Positions 57,701-64,000 of a stretch of DNA of 64,000 nt are shown here, one piece after another (position 1 is the first letter of the stretch; every line of letters starts with the position of its first letter). The notes under the pieces are model-generated. The model was not told the DNA's origin. It made no database searches and saw only the letters and a program-made list of their open reading frames with translations. The position numbers and the translations under genes were made by a program. Origin of the DNA: Caulobacter soli (GTDB taxonomy: Bacteria > Pseudomonadota > Alphaproteobacteria > Caulobacterales > Caulobacteraceae); the NCBI RefSeq assembly GCF_011045195.1, contig NZ_CP049199.1:3658001-3722000 (forward strand), read 5' to 3'.

Positions 57701-58161
57701 CGCCGGGTCTTCTTCACCTTGCGTTTCTTGCGCGTCTTGGCGTCGATTTCGTCGGGCAAGCCGTGCTTGGACTCAATGTCCTTCTGCAGCGCCTTGGCGG
57801 CCATCAGGTGGCCGGGGAACAGGGTGTCGACGGCCCAGCCGGCGACCGGGATGGCGTCGGTGGCGGTGTCCATCGCCACATAGGCCAGCATCCGCGCCAG
57901 GGTCGCCGCCGAGGCTCCGGCCGACATGGCGTGGAACAGCAGCAGCCCGCCCGCGCCCAGGCTGTAGACCGGCCCCGCGACCGGCACCCAGGCCAGCACG
58001 CCGTCCAGGCCGATGCCGAACGGGCCGATGCCGATCAGCCGGTCGGAAAGCCGCTTGATGGTCTCGGCGTGACGCCAGGCCTGGTGCGCCTTGTGACGCT
58101 GGCTGGCGGGCCCTTCGTCGATGATGTAGCCCTCGACGGTCTGTGCGGTGCGTTCGGTCAT
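57697..58161 (-). CDS. DUF4112 domain protein 1
   Basis: A 154-residue protein with the DUF4112 pattern RLSDRLIGIGPFGIGLDGVLAWVPVAGPVYSLGAGGLLLFHAM, two or three membrane helices and a basic C-terminal tail (KTRKKRKVKKTRR). Function unknown. It is a paralogue of the next gene, 46 bp away on the same strand. Confidence 0.85.
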   Translation of the reverse strand: MTERTAQTVEGYIIDEGPASQRHKAHQAWRHAETIKRLSDRLIGIGPFGIGLDGVLAWVPVAGPVYSLGAGGLLLFHAMSAGASAATLARMLAYVAMDTATDAIPVAGWAVDTLFPGHLMAAKALQKDIESKHGLPDEIDAKTRKKRKVKKTRR

Positions 58162-58207
58162 GTCAGGCTCAACGCGCCCCCGCCCAGTTGGTTGTCAGCA
58201 CATAAAA

Positions 58208-58669
58208 TCAGCCGAGGAAGACCACCCGGCGCTTTTCCTTGCCGGCCCGGATCCGTTCCAGCAGGTCGCGGTACTCGGCCGTGCCCTGGACGTCCTTGCG
58301 CGTGCCCTCGAAATAGATCGTGTCATCCATGTGGTTGGTCAGCATGTCGGCCGACCACTTGTGGCCGGTGAACAGCATGTCGGCCACCTTGCCCACGCCC
58401 GGCACGGCGCCGGCTACCGTGTCGACCAGGATGATGGCCATGATCTGCACGACGATCATCGGCGCCGAGCGCGCGCGGACGGCGTCCCAGACGATCAGCC
58501 CGCCGGCCCCCAGGCTGTAGAGCTCGCCCGCGCCCGGGATCCAGGTGAGCAGGCCGTCCAGGCCGATGCCCAGCGGGCCCACGCCGACCACGTTGTCCGA
58601 CAGCTTCTTCACCCGCGCCACGTTGTTGCGGATGTTGTGCAGGTCGAGATGCGATTTGGCGAAGATCAC
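58208..58669 (-). CDS. DUF4112 domain protein 2
   Basis: The 153-residue protein shares KLSDNVVGVGPLGIGLDGLLTWIPGAGELYSLGAGG with its neighbour and VDTVAGAVPGVGKVADMLFTGHKWSADML with the second half. The two genes are diverged tandem duplicates, this one upstream. Function unknown. Confidence 0.85.
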   Translation of the reverse strand: MIFAKSHLDLHNIRNNVARVKKLSDNVVGVGPLGIGLDGLLTWIPGAGELYSLGAGGLIVWDAVRARSAPMIVVQIMAIILVDTVAGAVPGVGKVADMLFTGHKWSADMLTNHMDDTIYFEGTRKDVQGTAEYRDLLERIRAGKEKRRVVFLG

Positions 58670-58879
58670 CCGGCGGCCCCCAGCAGCGGTACGGGCCGCA
58701 ATCTGCCTTAACCATGGGCCCGCCGGAAGTGGCCATGGCGTAGTTTCGCGTACTGGGCGAAAGCGATCGGCAAATCGCTCGCGCTCGGAGGGAGCCCCTC
58801 GCGAAGACGACCGTTTGTGCTTAAGTTAACGGCGAGCGCCAATGTGGCGACGGCCGGCGCGGCTGACGAGGACCTGTCG

Positions 58880-59197
58880 ATGCTGATCTCGACCACCCCC
58901 TTCATCGAGGGACGGCCGGTCCAGGACTACAAGGGCGCGATCTACGCCCAGTCGATCCTTGGCGCGAACGTGGTGCTGGACCTGATGGCCGCGATCCGCG
59001 ACTTCATCGGCGGCCATTCCAAGTCCTACGAACGGGTTCTGGCCCGGGCCCGCGAGGACGCCATGAAGAACCTGGTCAAGGAAGCCGAGAAGCTGGGCGC
59101 GAACGCGGTCATCGCCGTCGACCTCGACTACAACACCGTCGGCCCGCACGGCTCGATGATGATGGTTTCGGTTTCCGGGACCGCGGTCGTCCTCTAA
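58880..59197 (+). CDS. YbjQ family (UPF0145) protein
   Basis: A 105-residue protein starting MLISTTPFIEGRPVQDYKG, with GGHSKSYERVLARAREDAMKNLVKEAEKLGANAVIAVDLDYNTVG, the full YbjQ pattern. Some members bind metals and form oligomers; role unknown. The start is the conserved MLISTT; the longer frame is rejected. It is 9 bp before meaB and probably cotranscribed. Confidence 0.9.
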   Translation: MLISTTPFIEGRPVQDYKGAIYAQSILGANVVLDLMAAIRDFIGGHSKSYERVLARAREDAMKNLVKEAEKLGANAVIAVDLDYNTVGPHGSMMMVSVSGTAVVL

Positions 59198-59206
59198 GCG
59201 GGACGG

Positions 59207-60190
59207 GTGAATTCACCGATCGACATCACCGACCTCGAGACGCGCCTGGTCGCCGGCGACCGCGCCGCCCTGGCCCGCGCCATCACCCTGGTCGAGAGCC
59301 GCCGCCGCGATCACCAGATGGCCGCCCGAGCCCTGCTGGAACGCCTGATGCCGCGCACCGGCGGGGCTCAGCGGATCGGGATCACCGGCGTGCCGGGCGC
59401 CGGCAAGTCGACCACCATCGAGGCCTTCGGCACGATGCTGACCGCCGCCGGCCATCGCGTCGCGGTGCTGGCGGTGGATCCCTCGTCGGGCCGCCACGGC
59501 GGTTCGATCCTGGGCGACAAGACCCGCATGGAGCGGCTCAGCGTCGATCCCAACGCCTATATCCGCCCCTCGCCGTCCGGCGGGGTGCTGGGCGGGGTGG
59601 CGCGCAAAACCCGCGAAGCCATGCTGCTGTGCGAGGCGGCCGGCTTCGACGTGATCATCGTCGAGACCGTGGGGGTGGGCCAGTCCGAGACGGTGGTGTC
59701 GGACATGGTCGACATCTTCCTGGCCCTGCTGATCCCCGGCGGCGGCGACGAGCTGCAGGGCATCAAGAAGGGCCTGATCGAGCTGGCCGACCTGCTGGTG
59801 ATCAACAAGGCCGACGCCGATCCGGCCAAGGCCGAGCGCTCGGCCCGCGACTACCGCAACGCCCTGCACATCCTGACGCCGGCCTCGCGCGACTGGACGC
59901 CGCCGGTGCTGACCGCCTCGGGCCTGACGGGCGGCGGGCTGGACGTGCTGTGGACCCAGATCCGGCGTCACCGCGAGATCATGACCGCCAATGGCGACCG
60001 CGCCAAACGGCGCGCCGACCAGGACAGCCGCTGGATGTGGGCCATGGTCCAGGACCGCCTGGCCCAGGCCTTTCGCGAGGCGCCGGCCGTGGCGGCCTTG
60101 ACCGCGGATGTGGAGCGGGCGGTGCGAGCCGGAGCGTTGCCGGCGTCAGCGGCGGCGGACCGGCTGCTGGCGGCGTTCGGACTGGAGTGA
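59207..60190 (+). CDS. meaB: Methylmalonyl-CoA mutase-associated GTPase MeaB
   Basis: The 327-residue G3E-family GTPase starts with GTG. It has the Walker A GVPGAGKSTT (about 59-68), DPSSGRHGGSILGDKTRM, VETVGVGQSE and NKAD. It guards cofactor loading and repair of the mutase, whose subunits are encoded 3.4 kb upstream on the same strand. Full length for the family. Confidence 0.95.
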   Translation: MNSPIDITDLETRLVAGDRAALARAITLVESRRRDHQMAARALLERLMPRTGGAQRIGITGVPGAGKSTTIEAFGTMLTAAGHRVAVLAVDPSSGRHGGSILGDKTRMERLSVDPNAYIRPSPSGGVLGGVARKTREAMLLCEAAGFDVIIVETVGVGQSETVVSDMVDIFLALLIPGGGDELQGIKKGLIELADLLVINKADADPAKAERSARDYRNALHILTPASRDWTPPVLTASGLTGGGLDVLWTQIRRHREIMTANGDRAKRRADQDSRWMWAMVQDRLAQAFREAPAVAALTADVERAVRAGALPASAAADRLLAAFGLE

Positions 60191-60203
60191 ACCGCACAAA
60201 TAA

Positions 60204-60334
60204 ATCCGCTCATCCCGGCGAATGCCGGGACCCAGATCCCATAGCGGTGCGGATGACTGGATAAGCTCAGCGCTTTTGGCGTCAGCCTCAAAGCCATTCC
60301 ATCTGGGTCCCGGCATTCGCCGGGATGAGCGGAT
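60204..60334. repeat. REP-type inverted pair, copy 4
   Basis: Two perfect 34-bp arms (60204-60237, 60301-60334) with the core CCCGGCGAATGCCGGG flank 63 bp. The core differs from the other copies by one base, GAAG to GAAT, in both arms. Confidence 0.85.
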
Positions 60335-60341
60335 CAGAATA

Positions 60342-61010
60342 CTAGACGCCCGTCGCCAGCCGCTTGGCCTGGGCCACCCAGGCGTCGCGCTCGGCGCGGC
60401 CCTTGAGACCGAGCTTGGCGTCGAAATCGGCCAGCTCGTCCGCGCCCCAGGCGGCGATCTGCTCGAAGCGCGTGACGCCCAGATCGGCCAGGGAGGCGGC
60501 CAGCTTGGGACCGATGCCGACGACCACGGTCAGGTCGTCGGCGGCCGACTTGGCCTGTTCGACGGCGGCTTCGACCACCGGTTCGGCCACGGCCTTGAGG
60601 GTTTCAGCCGTCTCGGTCGCCACGGTTTCGGCGGTGTCGAGGGTTTCCTGGACGGCCTCGGCGACGGTCTCGGTCACGGCGGTCGCGGCGACGGTGACCG
60701 GCTCGGGCGTCTCCAACGCGACCGGCGCGAGAACAGGCGCTTCGGTGACGGGATCGATCGGCGCTTCGACGACCGGCTCCGGCGCGAGTTCGACGGGCTC
60801 GGGCGTCGGGAGGGCCTTGGCCAGGGCCGGCGCCATCAGCGCCTCGACATTGACGGCCTCGCGCCAGCGCGCCGACCACCACCACCAGGCCGCCCCGGCG
60901 ACGGCCGCGCCGCCGAACATCAGCCACAGCGGCGAGGCCGCGCCGGCCATCAGGTGGGGGCCTTTCTCGAGATCGATCTTGGGTGTTTCGGGCAGGAACG
61001 ACTGGGTCAT
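60342..61010 (-). CDS. Membrane-anchored protein with C-terminal helix-hairpin-helix domain
   Basis: The 222-residue protein starts MTQSFLPETPKID. One transmembrane segment (LWLMFGGAAVAGAAWWWW) is followed by a long Pro/Glu/Val/Ala/Thr-rich linker (about 60-160) and a C-terminal domain TVVVGIGPKLAASLADLGVTRFEQIAAW, a helix-hairpin-helix fold seen in H-NS-like and flagellar/NADH-associated proteins. Function unknown. Confidence 0.82.
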   Translation of the reverse strand: MTQSFLPETPKIDLEKGPHLMAGAASPLWLMFGGAAVAGAAWWWWSARWREAVNVEALMAPALAKALPTPEPVELAPEPVVEAPIDPVTEAPVLAPVALETPEPVTVAATAVTETVAEAVQETLDTAETVATETAETLKAVAEPVVEAAVEQAKSAADDLTVVVGIGPKLAASLADLGVTRFEQIAAWGADELADFDAKLGLKGRAERDAWVAQAKRLATGV

Positions 61011-61093
61011 GAGGCCGAGCTCCAACAACCGTTTTGTTGCGATGCAGCATAACACGGTTTTCGGCTTCGCACGCGCGAATTGTTGACGCTAGG

Positions 61094-62368
61094 TCAAGCT
61101 AGCCCGACAGCGCCCAGAGCCAGACCTGCGGCGATCATCGCCCCCACCACCGCCAGGATCGGCGCGCGCACGGCGAAGACCAGGCCGCACGCCAGGGCCA
61201 CCAAGCCGACCGCCGACAGGTTGACGCTGGCGAGGTCGGGCAGCTCGGCCCGCAGTGGCCCCCAGGCCCGGACGCTTCCGACCCGGAACAGCAGATGGAC
61301 CGCGAACCACACGGCCAGATTGGCGATCACCCCGACGGCGGCGGCCGACACCAGGGCCAGGGCGCGGGCGGGACGCGGGCGAGAGCGCAGGCGCTCGAAG
61401 AACGGCCCGCCGGCGAAGATCCACAGGAACGACGGGGCGAAGGTGGTCCAGGCGGCCATCAGTCCCCCGGCCAGGCCCGCGATCCAGGCCCACTCCGCCG
61501 GGGCGTTCTGGTAGGCGCCGACGAAGCCGACGAAGACCAGAACCAGCACCAGCGGCCCCGGCGTGGTCTCGGCCAGGCCCAGGCCGTCCAGCATCTGGCC
61601 CGGCGCCAGCCAGCCGAACGCGCCGGCCGCCTGGCCGACATAGGCCAGGGCCGCGTAGGCGCCACCGAAGCTGACCACCGCCAGCACGCTGAACACGCCG
61701 CCCATCCGGGCCAGGGTCGATCCCGGCGCGAAGGCCAGGACCAGCAGCACCGGCGCCAGCCACACGGCGAGACACACCAGGGCCGTGCGCCAGGCGGGCC
61801 GCTGAACCGTTTCGGCCGGCACGACCGCGCCGCCGCCCAGCGCCCACCCGACCGCGCCGGCCGCCAGGATGATCAGGGGGAACGGCAGCACGGTGAAGGT
61901 CAGGGCCGCGAACGCGAGGCCCGCCGCCCACCAGCCCGCCACGCCCTTGATCGCCCGGCCGCCCATGCGGATCAGGGCCTGCAGCACCAGGGCGACCACC
62001 GCCGCCTTCAGCCCCAGCAGGGCCGGCCCCGCCCAGGCTGATCGCCCATGCACGACGTACAAGGCGGAAAGACCCAGCATCACCAGCAAGCCGGGCAAGA
62101 CGAACAGCAGCCCCGCCGCGATCCCGCCGCGCACGCCATGCAGCCGCCAGCCCAGCCAGGTGGCCAATTGCTGGGCCTCCGGCCCCGGCAGCAGCATGCA
62201 GAAGCTCAGGGCGTGGGCGAACCGCGCCGCGTCGATCCAGGCGCGCTTCTCGACCACCTCCCGGTGCAGCAGGGCGATCTGGCCGGCGGGACCGCCAAAG
62301 CCCAGGCACCCGACCTTGAGCCAGACCCAGAACGCTTCCCGAAAGCTGGGGCTGGCCTGTGTGGTCAC
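61094..62368 (-). CDS. chrA: Chromate transporter, long-chain type
   Basis: The 424-residue membrane protein has two CHR domains, the first with FGGPAGQIALLHREVVEKRAWIDAARFAHALSFCMLLPGPEAQQLATWLGW and the second with VVSFGGAYAALAYVGQAA and ETTPGPLVLVLVFVGFVGAYQ. ChrA exports chromate by an ion gradient. Its ATG overlaps the rlmJ stop (ATGA). Confidence 0.93.
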   Translation of the reverse strand: MTTQASPSFREAFWVWLKVGCLGFGGPAGQIALLHREVVEKRAWIDAARFAHALSFCMLLPGPEAQQLATWLGWRLHGVRGGIAAGLLFVLPGLLVMLGLSALYVVHGRSAWAGPALLGLKAAVVALVLQALIRMGGRAIKGVAGWWAAGLAFAALTFTVLPFPLIILAAGAVGWALGGGAVVPAETVQRPAWRTALVCLAVWLAPVLLVLAFAPGSTLARMGGVFSVLAVVSFGGAYAALAYVGQAAGAFGWLAPGQMLDGLGLAETTPGPLVLVLVFVGFVGAYQNAPAEWAWIAGLAGGLMAAWTTFAPSFLWIFAGGPFFERLRSRPRPARALALVSAAAVGVIANLAVWFAVHLLFRVGSVRAWGPLRAELPDLASVNLSAVGLVALACGLVFAVRAPILAVVGAMIAAGLALGAVGLA

Positions 62369-63186
62369 GCGCGCCAGATCCGCGCCTTGGCCCCGGCGTC
62401 GCCGAGATTGTCGGCCAGCCAGGTCGTGATCTCGGCGATCGCGCCCTCGGTCGACTTCGGCGCCCCGACCATGACCATAGCGCAGCCGTTCATCTTCATC
62501 GGATCCGTCAGCGGGCGAAGGCGCAGCTCGGCAGCTAGCGCATCGTTCGTGACGGTTTCCATCGCTCGCATGAAGGCGTCGAAGGTTTCCAGGTCCTTCA
62601 GCGGCATCCAGGCGGCGATCACCGCGTCCTTGTCCTTGGCCAGCACGGCCTTGGTCGCGGCGACGGTCTGGGCGTAGTCGTCGCTGCGCTCGAACGGCGG
62701 GTCGATCAGCACGAAGGTGCGCCCGCCCTTCCCCGCCCGGGCGACGGCCGTGGCGTAGCCGTCGTCCTTGACCGCCTGGGCGAAGGCGTAGGGCGCCAGG
62801 GTGCGACGCAGGCTGTCGAAATCGTCGGGTCGCAGCTCGCAGGCGGTATAGCGGTCGGTCTTGCGAAGGGCGCCGGCCACCAGCAGCGGCGAGCCCGGAT
62901 AGAGCGAGCCCTGCCCCCTACCGTTCAACGCCTTCGCCGCCGCGACCAGGGGCGCGAACACCGCCGGCACGTCGTCCATGGCCAGCAGCCGCCCGATCCC
63001 CGCCGCAGCCTCGCCCGACCGAAGGGCCATGTCGCCGCCTAGGTCGTAGGCTCCGGCGCCGCCGTGGGTGTCGATCACCGACAGCGGCGTTTCCTCGGCG
63101 GTCAGGGCCTTCAGCAGGGCCAGCACGATCGCGTGCTTCTGCAGGTCGGCGAAATTGCCGGCGTGGAAGGCGTGTCGGTAATTCAT
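62365..63186 (-). CDS. rlmJ: 23S rRNA (adenine(2030)-N6)-methyltransferase
   Basis: A 273-residue SAM-dependent methyltransferase beginning MNYRHAFHAGNFADLQKH, with DTHGGAGAYDLG as SAM motif and VLIDPPFERSDDY as catalytic motif. The upstream frame extension of 110 codons is rejected since NYRHAFHAG is the conserved start. It is followed by chrA in a four-base overlap. Confidence 0.95.
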   Translation of the reverse strand: MNYRHAFHAGNFADLQKHAIVLALLKALTAEETPLSVIDTHGGAGAYDLGGDMALRSGEAAAGIGRLLAMDDVPAVFAPLVAAAKALNGRGQGSLYPGSPLLVAGALRKTDRYTACELRPDDFDSLRRTLAPYAFAQAVKDDGYATAVARAGKGGRTFVLIDPPFERSDDYAQTVAATKAVLAKDKDAVIAAWMPLKDLETFDAFMRAMETVTNDALAAELRLRPLTDPMKMNGCAMVMVGAPKSTEGAIAEITTWLADNLGDAGAKARIWRA

Positions 63187-63258
63187 GTCTGGCGCGTCGC
63201 TCCCGGAACCGGCGCTCCGTCTATCACGTTGCCAAAACAATAGGTTGGGAGCGTTCCA

Positions 63259-63486
63259 GTGGCTGGGCATTTTTCGAAGGGCGACAAGGTCAGTTGGACC
63301 TGGGGGGCGCATACCGCCCACGGCCATGTGGCCGAACGCTTCGAGCGCCGCGTCCAGCGCACGATCAAGGGCGAACGGATCGTCCGCAACGGCTCCAAGG
63401 GCGAACCGGCTTATCTGGTCGCCCAGGACGACGGCGGCCGAGCGCTGAAATCGCAGTCCGAACTCCACGCCCAGGGCGGAACGTGA
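63259..63486 (+). CDS. DUF2945 (hypervirulence-associated TUDOR) protein
   Basis: A 75-residue protein starting with GTG (AGHFSKGDKVSWTWGAHTAHGHV) with SKGEPAYLVAQDDGGRALKSQSEL, the DUF2945 pattern. The domain is common next to DNA-repair or plasmid genes; function unknown. It lies directly before the topoisomerase gene. Confidence 0.82.
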   Translation: MAGHFSKGDKVSWTWGAHTAHGHVAERFERRVQRTIKGERIVRNGSKGEPAYLVAQDDGGRALKSQSELHAQGGT

Positions 63487-63488
63487 CC

Positions 63489-64000
63489 ATGGCCCGCGAC
63501 ACGCTGGAAACCACACCCGCCGAACGCACCCTGCTGGCCTATGTCAACGACCAGGAACAGGGCATCCGCAGGATTACGCGCGGCAAGACCTTCTCCTACG
63601 TCGACGAGGACGGCCGTCCCGTGAGGGACGAGGCCACCCTGGCGCGGATCAAGGCCCTGGCCATCCCTCCGGCCTGGACCAGCGTCTGGATCTGCCCCGA
63701 CCCCAACGGCCACATCCAGGCGATCGGCCGCGACCAGAAGAACCGCAAGCAGTATCGCTATCACACCGAATGGCGAGCCGACCGCGATGCGCGCAAGTAC
63801 GACCGCATGTCCGCCTTCGGTCGCGCCTTGCCCAAGCTGCGCAAGCGCCTGGCCGTCGACCTGGCGCGCCGGGGCCTGCCCCGCGAGAAGGTGCTGGCGG
63901 CCGTGGTCAGCCTGCTGGAGCTGACCCTGATCCGCGTCGGCAACGACGAATACGCCAAGACCAACAAGAGCTTCGGCCTGACCACCATGCGCAAGCGCCA
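63489..64000 (+). CDS. DNA topoisomerase IB (partial, runs off the window)
   Basis: The first 170 codons are present and continue past the right edge. The start is MARDTLETTPAERTLLAY. Diagnostic stretches are RITRGKTFSYVDEDGRPV, IPPAWTSVWICPDPNGHIQAIGRD and RYHTEWRADRDARKYDRM, followed by LELTLIRVGNDEYAKTNKSFGLTT. These are the poxvirus-like bacterial type IB topoisomerases. The active-site Tyr lies beyond the window. Confidence 0.93.
   Translation, partial: MARDTLETTPAERTLLAYVNDQEQGIRRITRGKTFSYVDEDGRPVRDEATLARIKALAIPPAWTSVWICPDPNGHIQAIGRDQKNRKQYRYHTEWRADRDARKYDRMSAFGRALPKLRKRLAVDLARRGLPREKVLAAVVSLLELTLIRVGNDEYAKTNKSFGLTTMRKR

Overview
The window looks like chromosomal DNA of a Caulobacter or a close relative in the Caulobacterales. 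It is very GC-rich with strong GC bias at third codon positions. It carries a perfect CtrA box (TTAA-N7-TTAA), an alphaproteobacterial murA/DUF2948 and hisD/UPF0262/infA/maf/rng/yacG gene order, and a TonB-receptor plus tryptophan-halogenase plus glycoside-hydrolase locus of the kind typical of that group. No transposase, integrase, rRNA or CRISPR array was seen. Mobile-like sequence is limited to short palindromic intergenic repeats and one pair of 600-bp inverted repeats.

Layout. 1-5.1 kb: tRNA-Phe, then a tight minus-strand housekeeping run hisD > UPF0262 > LMW phosphatase > infA > maf > RNase E/G-like > yacG. 5.3-14.8 kb: accessory genes (GNAT, GST, NCS1 permease, DUF805, a secreted M1 aminopeptidase, a cysteine-free duplicated protein behind a CtrA box, an EthD-like protein, two secreted or anchored unknowns, a MaoC hydratase). 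14.9-17.1 kb: DUF2948, murA, a small basic protein and tRNA-Thr. 17.3-24.0 kb: valine catabolism (mmsA, acyl-CoA dehydrogenase, mmsB), folE, a LysR regulator, lldD and a YCII protein.

24.3-44.9 kb is a plant-sugar region. One block holds a GH51 arabinofuranosidase, an IlvD/Edd sugar-acid dehydratase, an FCD-type GntR regulator, an AraD1-family protein and a secreted aldose epimerase. Four matches to the GntR/FCD operator consensus TnGTnnnACnA sit in its promoters. The second block holds a tryptophan-halogenase-like protein, a TonB receptor, a GH3 enzyme, a LacI regulator and an alpha-ketoglutarate-semialdehyde dehydrogenase, with two LacI-type operators. Together they suggest release of pentoses from arabinoxylan-like polymers and oxidation through a non-phosphorylative route to alpha-ketoglutarate. 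The sugar dehydrogenase and lactonase are not in the window. Between the blocks lie redox and regulator genes: an Ohr-like protein lacking its peroxidatic cysteine, a LysR, an AhpD-like protein, a cupin and an AraC regulator.

44.9-64.0 kb: a fused hydantoinase/5-oxoprolinase, small membrane proteins, a TMEM165/GDT1 Mn exporter preceded by a yybP-ykoY manganese riboswitch, a DUF2793 protein, a nitronate monooxygenase, both subunits of methylmalonyl-CoA mutase and, 3.4 kb on, its GTPase MeaB. These join valine breakdown (propionyl-CoA) to succinyl-CoA. The right end has two DUF4112 proteins, YbjQ, a helix-hairpin-helix membrane protein, chrA, rlmJ, DUF2945 and the start of a type IB topoisomerase. 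The most unusual feature is the 600-bp non-coding repeat present as inverted copies at 34.7 and 56.5 kb, with compensatory changes in at least two stems.
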